This document shows positions 1 through 13,134 of a stretch of DNA of 64,000 bases, in pieces (the first letter of the stretch is position 1; each line of letters starts with the position of its first letter). Under the pieces are notes generated by a model. The model worked only from the letters and a program-made list of their open reading frames with translations, searched no databases and was not told where the DNA came from. The position numbers were made by a program, and so were the translations under genes. Source of the DNA: Flaccisagitta enflata (Eukaryota; Chaetognatha; Sagittoidea; Aphragmophora); NCBI GenBank assembly GCA_965153355.1, contig OZ231126.1, positions 79,608,001 to 79,672,000 on the forward strand. Direction: 5' to 3'.

Positions 1-173
1 GGTTACCATTAGAGCCTGCAAGCTGCGACCACATCCCCGATCCGAGGCTAGCTTTATAGCCTGGAGGCTGAAATTTGGGCCACAAGGCTGAAATTTATGG
101 TAAAGGGGGAGGGGGCTCAAGAGGATAAGGTAGAGAAGGTATGTGTGGAAACCATTGCCCAAAAAAGGAGTGA
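1..173. other. unassigned sequence
   Basis: No gene, repeat or regulatory site is recognisable here. The open frames on both strands are driven by the neighbouring GA run. Confidence 0.5.
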
Positions 174-177
174 CATT

Positions 178-343
<166 letters not shown>

Positions 344-686
344 ATTTCTTCATTATCAGTTGTTTTTGTCACGGATATCAACACTGAACCGTTCCAGACT
401 TTTTCTAATCAAAGTCGGTACTCGGTCACGACCCATCTCTTCCTCTTCCCCCCCCCCCCCTCCCTCTATCCAATGTTTACCGCGCACCAAAACTACTTCC
501 ATATTTATTTTACTTAGTCAACATGCCGCCAATCGAGCTGACTCCTGCGAGCTTTTCTATCATGAATCCATGCTAACCAGCACAGTTAGTACCAAAACAA
601 CTTCGAGCTCTTCTATCAGTATCATGAGCCAGCATTTAGTTTCTGAGTACCAAACACGCTCTTTTCAGTCCCCCTCTCTTTACTTT
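344..686. other. unassigned sequence
   Basis: Unique-looking sequence with a short C run near 450. No coding, RNA or repeat feature is recognised. Confidence 0.45.
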
Positions 687-697
687 TGCTAGAATTC
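687..697. repeat. target-site duplication, left copy
   Basis: TGCTAGAATTC directly outside the left terminal repeat of the 8.5-kb element; the same 11 bp recurs at 9257-9267. Confidence 0.6.
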
Positions 698-720
698 AGC
701 GGCGTAGGAGGAGGGTCGTC

Positions 721-742
721 AGGGGCGTCAGCTGACGCCCCT
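721..742. repeat. perfect 22-bp palindrome near the element's left end
   Basis: AGGGGCGTCAG followed by its exact complement. The half-site CTGACGCCCCT recurs once near the right end (9221-9231) and near the right end of the second copy (25334-25344). It is followed by three short repeats of CGGACACAGA-type sequence (about 748-800). Confidence 0.85.
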
Positions 743-827
743 ACAGTCGGACACAGACGGCAGTCGGACACAGATGGCGGTCGGACACAGATGGCAGTGT
801 GATACAATTGTTTAATATAAAAGGGAA

Positions 828-985
828 AAGAGGCTAAAAAGAGAAAAAAAACAAATGGGACTGAAAAAAAAACTTTTGACGGGGAAAGAAAGGGAAAGAA
901 AAGAAAGAAAGAAAGAAAGAAAAAAAAGAGAGAGAAAGAAATAAAGAAAGAAAGAAAGATAGAAAGACAGAAAGGAAGAAAGATA
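828..985. repeat. A/G-rich simple sequence
   Basis: Irregular GAAA/GAA-type purine tract. The Phe/Ser-rich frames on the opposite strand are artefacts. Confidence 0.85.
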
Positions 986-2040
986 GTGGCTGCCCAAAAG
1001 TTAGAGAGATAGTACCATTGACCCTGAGAAATTGTGCCGGCACAGATTTGAGTCAACTTTTTTTTTTTGAGTACAGTCACCGAAAATGATGTTGTTACCC
1101 CCTTCAAAGTTTACCGATTTGGACAAAATTTTCACTGGAAGTGTTTCACATCATGAACTACCTCTATGCAAACTCTAAACCAAATTGGAGCACTTTAGGT
1201 ACAAAAAATTGTGCATGTGCATGTGAAATTTCAAGGCCATATCTCAACTTTATTTAGGTTACAGGCCTAAAATTGGCAAATTTTGCAATTTTTGATTTTG
1301 CGGTCTTCACTAAATAGTTATTAGACACCCAAAATGGCTCTCAGGTTCATGACATTTTTTTTGGGCACCACCAACAGTCCCTTAAGGGAATTTTAGATGT
1401 TTCATAGGTGCCTGCCATTTGATGGCAATGTCTCAGGCTCAAAGACAATTTTAGGGGTCATTTTTTTCAAATTTTGGATTTTTGAACACAATTTTAGTAC
1501 TTAGAGTGCTCTGATTTGGATGAAATTTTACATTGAGGTAGTCCATGATGTGAAGTACCTCAAGAAAAAATTTCGTCCAAATCGTTCATTTCTTAGGGGG
1601 TAATGACATTCTTTTTTTCGTAAAAAAAAATAGCGAAAAAGCCGCTTTTTCAAAATTTAGTTACCTTAGAATTTTCATAACCAAAAAATTTTTAAGATAC
1701 AGCTTCATTAGGGTCTAATACATGTGCATGTGAAATTTCAGCGCCATTTTTCGACTTTTTTTCAAAGTAACAGGTAAAAAAAATGCCTAAAATTGGCAAT
1801 TTTTGGTTTTGAAGTCTTCACTTAACCGTCTGCGCTTTTTCGGTCTGTAGGGCTTCATAAAAAGGGCAAGTCCCCTGATACCTATGAAGTTGGGTCTTAA
1901 AATGTGCGTATCACCTTGGGGATCACTAATTCAGGTTCGTTATACCCAGTTTCAGGTGCTTGTTCGAAGGTCTCAAAAAAAGTGTCCAAAATGGCCAAAA
2001 TTAGCCATTTTTGACCGTTTTTGGCCCTGAAACCTAACTT

Positions 2041-4290
2041 ATACATGGAGTAGAGCCATGAAATTTTGCACACATATGTATTAGACCCTAATTTAGTTGT
2101 ATGTAAAAAATTTTGAAGCTCGGAAAATTTTTAGGTACCTAAATATGGAAAAAACGTGTTTTTCGCGAATTTTGAAAAGAAAAAAAAATTGTTACCCCCC
2201 TAAAGTCCACCGATTTTTACTGGAGATACTTCACATTATGAAGTACCTCCATGCAAAATTTCATCAAAATCGGAGCACTTTAAGTACCCAAAATTGTCTT
2301 CAAAAATCAAAAAATGGAAAAAAATGACTTTGAAAATCGTCTTTTGGCTGGAGACATTGCCATGTTATGGCAGGGATGTATGAACCAAGGACTAAAATTC
2401 CTTTTAGTGACTGTTGTTGATGCCCAAAAAATTTCATGACCCTGAGATCATTTTTTGGGTGTCAAATAACACTTTTTTGGAGACCGTCAGACCCAAGATC
2501 GCGAAATTTGACAATTTTTGGTCTTATTGGACAGCGGCCCCGAAGAGGACGAAGTCCTGTAGAACACAGGGGGACTTTTGTTCGTCCGTTTGTTCGTTCG
2601 TTCATTCGTCCGTCCCCCCCATCCGGCCTCTCAGGCCTCAAATCGGGCCTCTCAAGCCTCAAATCCAACCTCTCAGGCTTGAAATCTGGCCTGTCAGGCC
2701 TCAAATCTGGCCTCTCAAGCCTCAATTTCAGCCTCTCTTATCCGGCCTGGCAGGCCTCCATCTGGCCTGTCAGGCCTCAAATCTGGCCTGTCAGGCCTCA
2801 AACCTGGCCTGGCAGGCCTCAAATTAGCCCTCTCAGGCCTCCAATTAGCCTTCTCAGGTCCTAGATCTAGCCTCTCAAGCCTCAAATCCTGCCTCTCAAA
2901 TCTGGCCTCTCAGGCCTCAAATCTGGCCTGTCAGGCCTCAAATCTGCCCTGTCAGGCCTGATGGCCTCAAACTTGGCCTCTTGAGCCTCAAGTTAGCCTT
3001 GGAAAAGCCTTCATACTTTTGAAGGCCTTCAATCAGCTGATTATAGCATCTCTTCAACATTTTCAGGCAGGACAAACAAAAGTCCCCCTGTGTTCTACAG
3101 GACTTCGTCCCCTTCTGGGCCGCTGCCCTGCTACCCCTCACACAAATTCGCAATCATGCACAGCAGGGCAACGGGTATCGCTGACAACATATTGCCCTTG
3201 GGCGACCTGTTTCAAGTTAAAACCTAAAAAGAAGTTGAAATATGGGCCCAAAATTTTGCATGGACATATGGTAGACCTTAATAAAGATTCATGCCAAAAA
3301 AATTTGTGGTAAAAAAATACCTAAATTAGGAAAAATCGGTTTTTTTGCAATTTTTTAATGAAAAAAAAATATCGTTATCCCCCTTAAAGTTCACCGATTT
3401 GGACAAAATTTTTACTGAAGATACTTCACATTATGAAATACGTCCATGCAAAATTTCATCAAAATCGGAGCACTACAAGTACCCAAAATTGTCTTTGAAA
3501 ATCAAAAAATGGAAAAAAATGACTTCGAAATCGTCTTTTGGCTGGAGACATTGCCATGTTATGGCAGGGATGTATGAACCAAGGGCCAAAGTTCCTTTTA
3601 GGGACTGTTGTTGATGTCAAAAAAAAATTTCATGACCCTGAGAGCATTCAAATAACAATTTTTTTTGGAGACCGTAGGACCCAAAATTGTGAAATTTGAC
3701 AATTTTTGGCCTTTTTTCAAGTTATAAACTAAAAAAAGTTGAAATATCGGCCAATTATTTTGCATGCACATATGATAGACCTTAATATAGATTCATGATT
3801 AATTTTTTTTTTTATTAAATTTCTAGGTACCTAAATTAGGAAAAATTGTGTTTTTCGCGATTTTTTTAATGAAAAAGAATGTTGTTACCTCCCTTAAAAT
3901 TCACCGATATGGAAAAAATTTTTACTGGAGATACTTGACATTATGGAGTACCTCCATGCAAAATTTCATCAAAATCAAAGCACTTTGAGTACCAAAAATG
4001 GTCTTTGAAAATAATAGAATTGTAAAAAACAGCTTCAAAAATCGTCTTTTTGCCTGAGACATTGCCATGTTATGGCAGGGACGTATGAACCAAGGGCCAA
4101 AATTCCTTTTAGGGACTGTTGTTGATGCCCAAAATTAATTTCATGACCCTGAGAGCAATTTTTGGGTGTCAAATAACAATTTTTTGGAGACCATTAGTCC
4201 CAAAATCGTGAAATTTGACATTTTTTGGCCTTTTTTCAAGTTATAACCTAGACAAAGTTGAAATAAGGCTGATTCAGGGTTAAATATTTT
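2041..4290 (+). repeat. tandem 510-bp units, forward array
   Basis: Conserved blocks recur in the same order: a GTTACCCCC-TTAAAGT-CACCGAT block near 2192, 3372 and 3882, and a TTATGGCAGGGATGTATGAA-type block near 2366, 3559 and 4074. The last two units are about 510 bp apart. The first spacing is larger because a TIR element sits in that unit (2531-3130). The same units occur inverted at 4986-6130. Confidence 0.75.
2531..3130. mobile_element. 600-bp TIR element with internal GGCCTSTCAGGCCTC repeats
   Basis: The two ends are inverted repeats of about 60 bp: 2531-2590 and 3071-3130, sharing CGAAGTCCTGTAGAACACAG followed by GGGGACTTTTGTT. Next to the left terminal repeat is a (GTTC/GTCC)n tetranucleotide tract. 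The interior (about 2625-3000) is a minisatellite of roughly 20-30-bp units related to GGCCTGTCAGGCCTCAAATC. It interrupts one of the 510-bp units. No coding capacity is supported. Confidence 0.75.
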
Positions 4291-4294
4291 GGTT

Positions 4295-4609
4295 CTGCAT
4301 ATCTGTCAGTCTCTCTGTCTGTCTCTCTGTCTGTGTGTCTGTCTTTCTGTCTGTCTTTCTGTCTGTCTATCTGTCTTTCAATACTTTTTTAAACCTATTC
4401 TACATCTTTCTGTTTTTCTGTCTGTTCTTCTTCTATGTATGTACCTCCATCTGTGTTTCTACTTTTGTTGTGAAGCTGTTTAACCAACTGTCTCTGTCTG
4501 TCCTTCCGTCTGTCCTTCTGTCTTTCCTGTCCTTTTTTTGTGTATGTATGTGAAAATGTGGGTCGGCCCTTTCAGTTTACCTTGATTGTTTGCCCTGTCT
4601 GTCTACCCA

Positions 4610-4702
<93 letters not shown>

Positions 4703-4735
4703 ATCTCTATCTCTCTCTCTCTCTCTGTCTGCCTT
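4295..4735. repeat. (TCTG)n then (TC)n microsatellite
   Basis: Interrupted TCTG repeats followed by about 90 bp of TC. With the GA run at 4811-4940 it forms an inverted repeat of simple sequence around a unique spacer of about 75 bp. Confidence 0.95.
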
Positions 4736-4807
4736 TCCCCACGTGCGTCCATCAGGTCAAGGTCTGGCCGAAATTTGGGATTGTACATTGAGTTGCCGGC
4801 AAATGAT

Positions 4808-4940
<133 letters not shown>

Positions 4941-4985
4941 TATGGGGGAAGTGAGTACGCTGGACATGAATTTGACTGTGCTTTG

Positions 4986-6130
4986 ATTTGCCAATTTTTC
5001 CACTTTTGGTCTTCACTAATTTACTATATTACACATAAAAACTGCTTTCAGGGTCATGAAATTTATTTTTGGGCATCAACAACAGTTCCTAAAAGGAGAT
5101 TTGGCCCTTGGTTCATACATCCCTGCCATAACATGGCAATGTCTCAGGCAAAAAGACAATTTTTGAAGCCGTTTTTTACGATTTTACTATTTTCGAAAAA
5201 AATTTTTGGTACTTAAAGTGCTTTGATTTTGATGAGATTTTGCATGGAGGTAAACCATAATGTCAAGTATTTCCAGTAAGAATTTTGTCCAAATCGGTAA
5301 ATTTTAAGGGAGGTAAGAACATTCTTTTTCATTAAAAAAAATCGCGAAAAACACAATTTTTCCTAATTCAGGTACCTAGAAACTTTTTTAACAAAAACAT
5401 TTTATATCATGAATCTTTATTAAGGTATATTATATGTGCATGCAAAATAATTGGCCGACATTTCAACTTTTTCTTAGATTATAACTTGAAAAGGCCATAA
5501 ATTGTCAAATTTAGGGTCTTATGGTCTCCAAAAAATTGTTACTTGACACCCAAAAAATGTTCTCAGGGTCATGAAATTTTTTTTTGGGCATCAACAACAG
5601 TCCCTGAAAGGAATTTTGGCCCTTGGTTCATACGTCCCTGCCATAACATGGCAATGTCTCCGGCCAAAAGACGATTTTCAAAGTAATTTTTTTCCATTTT
5701 TTGATTTTCGAAGACAATTTTGGGTACTTAAAGTGCTTCGATTCTTATGAAATTTCGCATGGAGGTACTTCATAATGTGAAGTATCTTCAGTAAAAATTT
5801 TGTCCATATCGGTGAACTTTAAGGGGGGTAACAAAAATTTTTTTTCTTTTAAAAATTTGCAAAAAAACACGTTTTTCTATATTTAGGTACCTAAAAATTT
5901 TCCGAGGTTCAAAATTTTTTACATACAACTAAATTAGGGTCTAATACATATATGTGTAAAATTTCATGGCTCTACTCCATGTTTAAGATAGGTTTCAGGG
6001 CCAAAAACGGTCAAAAATGGCTAATTTTGGCCATTTTAGGCACTTTTTTGAGACCTTCGAACTAGCACCTGAAACTGGGTATAATGAACCTGGATTAATG
6101 TTCCCCTAGGTAATACGCACATTTTAAGAC
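4986..6130 (-). repeat. 510-bp units, inverted array
   Basis: Reverse-complement copies of the units at 2041-4290. For example 5870-5990 is the reverse complement of 2041-2150 with scattered differences, and the TTCATACRTCCCTGCCATAA block occurs at about 5113 and 5630. Confidence 0.75.
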
Positions 6131-6139
6131 CCAATATGA

Positions 6140-8133
6140 TACAGTACCGGAATCAAAGAACTGGTGATAAGGAGGGAAGCCATATCTCTCCAATTGCAAG
6201 GATATGAGATCTGAAATTTTTCTGTGGTGTGCACCTATAGTACCCCCACCCCCCATAAGGGTTTGGAGCTTTTCCGGGCAATTTTTGTTTTTCTAAAAAT
6301 TGCTATTGTAGGCTGAAAAATTTATTTCAAAAATTGTCTTTTATGTTAAATATAGGTAATGCCAAGAGCTACAAATTTCATTTTTTGAAAAATATTTTCC
6401 GCCAATTTTTAAGGGAACGACACTAAAAAAAAAAATTCAAAAAAATGAAAAATAGTTAAAATTTCTAAATGATTGGTTTAACATGATAATTTTTGGCATG
6501 AAAGTAGTCCTGAGAACCTTCAATGTATGCAAAATTTCAATAGTCATAGTTGAATTTTAAAGGAGTTAGCATTTTGAAATTTTTATGATTTTTGTAAACT
6601 ATTTTCCTATAAAAATTTTTGTCAACCATTTTTCTTAAAATTTCATATACAAACAAAGTAACCGATATCTTTTGCTTCCAAAATTTGGCACTTTGACTTA
6701 AAAATTTTTTCTCAAAATTGCCAAAATGACCCATTTTTCAAAGTTGAATAAAATTGTCTGATCATCTTCATTTTGGGAGTTGTTACCCTATCTACCCTAA
6801 CTTCACCTAAAAATTTGAGCGCACTGGTAATGGTGGGGATATTGACTTAAAGTTACTTTGTCAGAGCAAAATCAGCAAAATTGGCATTTTGGCCATTTTG
6901 AATCCTGCATTTCATTTTTCCAGAGACTCCATTTTAGCTGAAGTTACATAGGTTGAGCATTTACTATTGTTTCAAGCCGCTTTAGATATGATGGTCCAAA
7001 GTTTTTAAATGCCAATTTTTCAACCAAATCTTCAGGAAAAAATAAGCAAAAATTTTTCTCAAAATGGTTTTTAAAGGGGGGTTCAACACAATTGGGAATT
7101 ATTTAATTCACCCAGATCCAAAACCCGAGGACAACCTTTTTTAAAAATTTTTTGAAAAATTTTCATTGTAATTTTTTAAAAATTGGTGTTTTTAAACTTT
7201 GAACCATCATATCCCTAAATGGCTTGGCTGACAAGTGTGAAATTTTGGAATATGAATATATGCTTAAACCTTAGTAACTTCAGCTAAATGGAGGTCTCTA
7301 GAAGAAAAAATGAAATTTTATGCAAGCTCAAAATGGCCAAAATGCCAATTTTGCTGATTTTGCTCTGACAAAGCAACTTTGAACGTCAATATCTCCGCAA
7401 CCGTTTGCTACAGGGCTCAATTTTTAGGTGAAGTTAGTAGATAGGTATCAACTTAACCAAAAATGAAGATGATCGGATGACAGGAACTTATCTCAACTTT
7501 AAAATGGGTCATTTTGGCAATTTTTGAGAAAAATTTTTAAGGGGTCACAGTGGCCAATTTTTTTTTGGAAGCAAAATCATCAGTTATTTGTTTGTATATG
7601 AAATTTTAAGAAAAATGGTTGACAAAAAAAATTTATAGGAAAAAATGTTTTTAAAATCATTAAAATTTCAAAATGCTATAACTCCTTTAAAATTCAACTA
7701 TGACTGTTGAAATTTTTCATACACATTGAAGGTTCTCAGGACTACTTTCATGCCAAAATTTATCATGTTAAGCCAATTATTTAGGAAATTATAGCTATTT
7801 TTCATTTTTTTGAAATTTTTGTTTTTTTAGTGTCGTTCCCTTAAAAATTGGCGGAAAATATTTTTCAAAAAATGAAATTTGTAGCTCTTGGCATTACCTA
7901 TATCTAACATAAAAGACAATTTTTGAAATAAATTTTTTAGCCTACAATAGCAATTTTTAGAAAAATAATTTTTTTGACAACCAAAAACAAAAATTGCCTG
8001 GAACAGCTCCAAACCCTTATGGGGGGTGGGGGTACTATAGGTGCACACCACAGAAAAATTTCAGATCTCATATCCTTGTAATTGGAGAGATATGGCTTCC
8101 CTCCTTTTCACCAGTTCTTTGATTCCGGTACTG
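6140..8133. repeat. 2-kb near-perfect palindrome
   Basis: Left and right arms of about 950-1000 bp are reverse complements around a centre near 7137. Examples: 6140-6270 pairs with 8008-8133, 6480-6560 with about 7690-7770, and 6850-6965 with about 7265-7400. Point differences between the arms show it is not an assembly mirror. No gene is recognised in it. Confidence 0.8.
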
Positions 8134-9220
8134 TAGGTATCAGGGGACTCGCCCTTTTGACCCCCCTTTTCTTTGAGCTACAAAACGAAAAAGCGCAGAC
8201 GGTTAACACTTATTTGACACCCAAAAAAGGCCCTCAGGGTCATGAAATTTTTTGGGGGCATCACCAAATGTCCCCTAAAAGAATTCTAGCCCATAGTTCA
8301 TAAGTGCCTGCTATATAATGGCAACGTCTCAGACTCAAGGACAATTTTTGGGGTCCTTTTTTTCCAATCTTGGATTTTCAAATGCAATTTTTGGTACTTT
8401 AAGTGCTCTGATTTGGATGAAATTTTACATGAGTCCTTGATGTGAAGTGCCTCAAGTAAAAAATTTGTCCAAATTGGTTGACTTTTAGGGGGTAACAACA
8501 TTTTTGTTACAAAAAAAACATTTTTTCAGAATTTATGTACCCTTAAATTTTCACAACCTCATACAGCTTAATTAGGGTCTAATACATGTGCATGTAAAAT
8601 TTCAAGGCTCTTTTCCAAGTTTAAGATGGGTTTTAGGCCAAAAAACACCAAAAACGGTCATTAAGGGCAATTTTTTTTTGACATTCGCTCACGCAACTGA
8701 TATTGGGTCAAACAAGCCTGGTTTAATGTTCCCCAAGGTAATACGCACATTTCAAGACCCAACTTGATAGATGCCACCGGAATGGCCCTTTGTATGAAGC
8801 CCTTCATAACCTTATTCCTCAGCCGGTCAATATTTTTTTCATTCATAGGTTCTTTTCATCTCTTAGACTTTTTCAACTTTTGATAGTTTTTCTTTTTTTT
8901 AGAATTTTTTTATTTGATGAATTTTTTTCTCTACATGATAAAATTTTTTATCATCCCCAAGATGTTTGTTTTCAATTTCTTTTATCCTAGCAATTTCTTT
9001 TATCATTTCATAAATTTTCTTTCTTTTTTTTTCTTACCCATAATTTTTTTTATTCAAGCCATCAAGTGATATGTCAAGTATTTTCTTTCTCTGTATTGAT
9101 ACCTGCACCCCTCCCCTGCAACGATTAAACTATATGTTATTCACTCACTTTTTTTACTGTAATGCAAATAAAGGCAATTACATAGTGAGTCGGACACAGT
9201 ATTGAGTTTTAGATTAGGGC
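8134..9220. repeat. right part of the 8.5-kb element
   Basis: 8140-8560 is inverted relative to 1085-1885. The AT-rich stretch 8800-9180 is shared with 24780-25300, including a CTGCACCCCTCCCCTGCAAC block in both. No coding frame is credible. Confidence 0.55.
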
Positions 9221-9356
9221 CTGACGCCCCTGCCCATTTTCCAGCCCTACGTCGCTTGCTAGAATTCTAGCGGATATGTCTCTAATATCTCGAAGCTATT
9301 ATGCCTCCTATTGAAGCATCACGCTTCCAACATTGTTCAAGCACACGGCCCCAAAG

Positions 9357-9563
9357 TTTTAGTCACGTGCACCCGACTCTTTAACCCGCTGTGTCTGTCG
9401 GTCGGATGGTCAGTCCGTCGGTTGGTAACACATTTTTTTTTATGTTTATGGGTATTTTTAGCATAACCGCTCCTGCCCAACTGCTTGATAATTTTTTTTT
9501 CTTCACTGCCCACCCGCAGGCGACTTAGGTAGCCGTGTACATACACGTGCATCGGGCCTTGTT
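9357..9563 (+). mobile_element. hairpin-ended (HINE/pearl-like) element, short copy
   Basis: It starts with TTTTAG plus an imperfect hairpin (GTCACGTGCACCCGAC), then CTCT, a GTCGGTCGGATGG-type tetranucleotide tract and GGTAACAC. It ends with GCGACTTAGGTAGCCG and GGCCTTGTT. This is the layout of the family best seen at 15015-16469. Confidence 0.6.
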
Positions 9564-9650
9564 CATTCCCTCCCGACCACCTTCATCATTCTGATGATGC
9601 ATCCCCGCATCTGCAGAAGACGTGGCATCATCTGTCATATCGTTTTGTTT

Positions 9651-9880
9651 TTAGATGCGGACACGCAAATCTATGAGAGGCTTTGTCCGTCCGTCTGTCC
9701 ATTTGTCCGTTGGTCTGTCAGTAATGATAGAGTCAAAAAATAGAGAAACAAACATTTTAGATGCTCTTACGTATGTTTGCATGAGGAAGGGTGGGGATTG
9801 GGGTGTGGATGGGGGTTAGACGCCCCTGCCCACCCGTCCGCAACGATTTTGTGACCCCGTGTCACTTGTTGATACACCTG
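9651..9880 (+). mobile_element. hairpin-ended element, divergent copy
   Basis: Starts with TTTTTAGATGCGGACACGCA, followed by CTTTGTCCGTCCGTCTGTCC and more GTCY-type tetranucleotides, and reaches a CACCCGTCCGCAACGATTTT segment. A related copy is at 38098-38280. The ends are not exact. Confidence 0.4.
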
Positions 9881-10046
9881 AGACTTAAATGAACTCGAGT
9901 GAAACTCCGCATTTATGGATATAACCTCATAAAATTGTAATTTATGCGGAATTAAACTTCTTATGAGAATTGTGAACAAAGATTGCATGGGTAGTGACTA
10001 GTGTACGTGATACTGACTCAGTATGGAAAATGTTTATTGTCCAGGC

Positions 10047-10970
10047 TATGCCGGATTAACAAGAAGGCTTAAAAAGCTTAAGCTTAGGGCCTCGCGTCTC
10101 AGGGGGCCCGCGCCCCCTGCTAAAAAGATATAAAAAGATCAAAAAAAAATATTATAAAAAAATGCAATGAAAGAACTGTAAAAATCTTAAATACATAAAT
10201 TCATTCTCATAGAGTAAAGAGAGTGCAAACAAAAAACAATGTTTTTGCAATATTTTCCTTATCTCAAAATATCAAGCATAAATATAAAATGTTTATTTAC
10301 AAATCATTATCAAAACATAGTAGATTTACAAAAATAAAAAAATGTAATCTACTTAAAAAAAATCTACAAGATCTGTAAAATCTAGTTTATGGGGCTTGTG
10401 CAACAATTTATCCTATATAAAACTCATACAATTAATCAAAAGGAAACAGAAATTGAACAAAAATTGGAAAAGATATGGACATTTATATAGTGTAAGCTTC
10501 CATTACATACACATACATACCTAATCTGTATATTACCTAATCTGTATATTATGTAGCTCTGAATGTTCAGAATTAAGATCTTTTCTTTATAAGATAGATA
10601 AATGAATAAAAATCTTAAAGCAAAATTTTTTTGCTTTCACAGAAAAACACTGCAAATCCCTTACTGAGATTATCAAAAATGTGAATAGATTTAATCATTC
10701 TCTATTATTTTGAAACAATAATCTAATACCATATTATTTGTAAAATAAAGATAAAATTTTTTTAAAGTTTTTTCTACTCATCTTTTAAAGTTTTCAAATA
10801 GTTTTTATGCGTCAGTTTCTTTCCATACCTTTTACTAATTGATAGGGTACTTTGAATTTCATATATAATTTAAAACTTTACGTGTGTTTTAAAAAAAAAT
10901 ATGAAAATTAAAGGGGGCCCCGCGCCCCTGGCTAAGCTTAGCGCCCCACGTCTTGTTGATCCGGCTCAGT
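10047..10970. mobile_element. hAT-like MITE, 924 bp
   Basis: An 8-bp GTCCAGGC lies on both sides (10039-10046 and 10971-10978). Inside, GCCGGATTAACAAGA on the left is matched by the complement of TCTTGTTGATCCGGC-like sequence on the right, followed by GC-rich sub-terminal inverted blocks (GGGGGCCC/GGGGCCCC). The interior is AT-rich and non-coding. The terminal repeat starts about 3 bp inside the duplication, so the exact edges are uncertain. Confidence 0.5.
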
Positions 10971-11023
10971 GTCCAGGCAGGCGTACACTGTACTGCACTG
11001 TGCGGATCAAGCTACAATTCAGC

Positions 11024-11027
11024 TCTT

Positions 11028-11061
<34 letters not shown>
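11024..11061. repeat. (TC)n microsatellite
   Basis: Short TC run. Confidence 0.9.
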
Positions 11062-11064
<3 letters not shown>

Positions 11065-11317
11065 CTTTGGCGTGATGCTATACCCTCGGGTGCTTGTTCC
11101 CTCTTTAGATTCTTATCCGTTCCACCTCCCTAACATGCCGTGACTGGCTCTCTCCTTTCTTCCTTCCTTCTTTGCTTCCTTCTTCTCCGTCTCACCCTTT
11201 CTTATTCTTTTGTTGTGTCTCCTCCGGGGATGGCTTTTGGATTAGTCTAACATATGGAAAACAGAAGGAAATGGAAAAGAAATGGGTAGGTACATCGATC
11301 CGTGTGAAAGAGGAGGT

Positions 11318-11465
<148 letters not shown>

Positions 11466-11521
11466 GAAGAAAGAAAGAGAGAACGGAAGAAAGAAAGAGA
11501 GAACGAAAGGGATAAAGAAAA

Positions 11522-11753
<232 letters not shown>

Positions 11754-11759
11754 AAGGAC

Positions 11760-12290
11760 AAACACTAATCCAGCGACTAATACAGATGATAGGAGAGACG
11801 GAATGAGGGACTTATGAGAAATTAACACACAGAAGACAAGATTATGAGCATACAGCCTTGTATACATAAAGACAATCAAGCAAAAAAAAAGACACTGAAC
11901 ATTGGACCGACAGATCCAAGACGAATGCAAAAACGAAAAGGCAAAAACAAGACCATGGAGACAGTCGCGGATAGACACCTTATATTACGTGCTGTCGATA
12001 CCTTGTAGTATCGCGCTTTCCTAGGGAAAAGGTTTCTTGAGGTTCTCAGTCGAAGAGTAAGACCCAATGGGGTTGGTAATCGTCTATGATGGTGCTCTTT
12101 CTCTGAGTATATCAAACGCTAGATATGCTTTTACCTGGAGAATGGGAAAAGGTTCCGTTGAAGCCTTGATGAAATGAATTTGTTGTTGGATGACCCAATT
12201 CTGAGGTGGCGACAGCGAGAAATACCAGCTTAAGAAGAGTAAGAAAGAATGAGTTAACCAACAAAAAATATCAAACAAACTAACAAGCAA
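11760..12290. other. unassigned sequence
   Basis: No gene or repeat family is recognised. Frames are short and lack family motifs. Confidence 0.4.
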
Positions 12291-12292
12291 AG

Positions 12293-12422
12293 AAACAAGG
12301 CCAAGTAGGCCAAAAGGTGCGACGTGTGGATCGTCGAACAAATGCGTTACCGACCAACCAACCAACCAACCGTCAGACCAACGGACACAGCCAGTTATAG
12401 AGGTGCCTTGTCGCACCTAAAA
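12293..12422 (-). mobile_element. hairpin-ended element, 130-bp minimal copy
   Basis: Read on the minus strand it starts TTTTTAGGTGCGACAAGGCA with stem AGGTGC/GCACCT. CTGGCTGTGTCCGTTGG, GGTTGG repeats and GGTAACGC follow. It ends with GTCGCACC and TTGGCCTACTTGGCCTTGTT. The GTCGCACCT near the 3' end is the complement of the 5' stem, a pattern repeated in the other copies with different stem sequences. Confidence 0.65.
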
Positions 12423-12439
12423 ATCCAAAGAAACGACTG

Positions 12440-12704
12440 AACAAGGCCAAGTAGGCCAACGATGCGTCCTCTTTGAATAAATTTTTTTTTTTAAATAAAT
12501 GTTTCTTATGAATGAATGTCATTTTTGAATGAATAAATGATTTGTTAAATGAATTACTTGATGCATGCTTCTATTACTGGGTTAGAACCACTTTTCTGAT
12601 AAAAAAATGCTTGATTTTGATGTTTTTAATGAATGCGTTACCGACCAACCAACCAACCAACCGACTGACACAGCCTATTATAGAGATGCGAGGACACATC
12701 TAAA
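12440..12704 (-). mobile_element. hairpin-ended element, GATGCG subfamily
   Basis: Minus-strand start TTTTTAGATGTGTCCTCGCA with a stem close to AGATGCG/CGCATCT, then CTCTATAATAGGCTGTGTCA and GGTTGG repeats. The 3' end is GAGGACGCATCGTTGGCC then TACTTGGCCTTGTT. The interior contains short GAATGAAT-like repeats. A longer copy of the same subfamily is at 22689-24551. Confidence 0.65.
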
Positions 12705-13134
12705 AAGGATGAAGGAAAGAGCCAAAAGGCAATTTCTCCTATAAAGTGGGCCAGCTGAAAAACATGATTTGGCCGCAATAAAAACACTGTTTTTTTCCAC
12801 CAACTATTCTGTTGATGATGAAAGCTGTTCTTAGACATCCCTTGGGACAAAGTGCCTAACATACATCCTTCAGACTCACGATTTTGATTGGTTAGGTGGC
12901 CAAAAGTAGAGCCAAAACAGCCTATTTTCCCTGTCACACTTGTGTCACACTTTTATCTACTACGATAAAAACATCAAAAAATTGTCAAGCCTTACCAACG
13001 ATAGGTCATTTTTATACCATTGCCATCCCTAAAGAAGCATCATGAATTTGATGGTGACTGGTGGACATTTACTATGCGAAAATTTCGTTCATAGTTAATT
13101 TGTTGAAAATAATAAGATATCTCATCTTGATATA

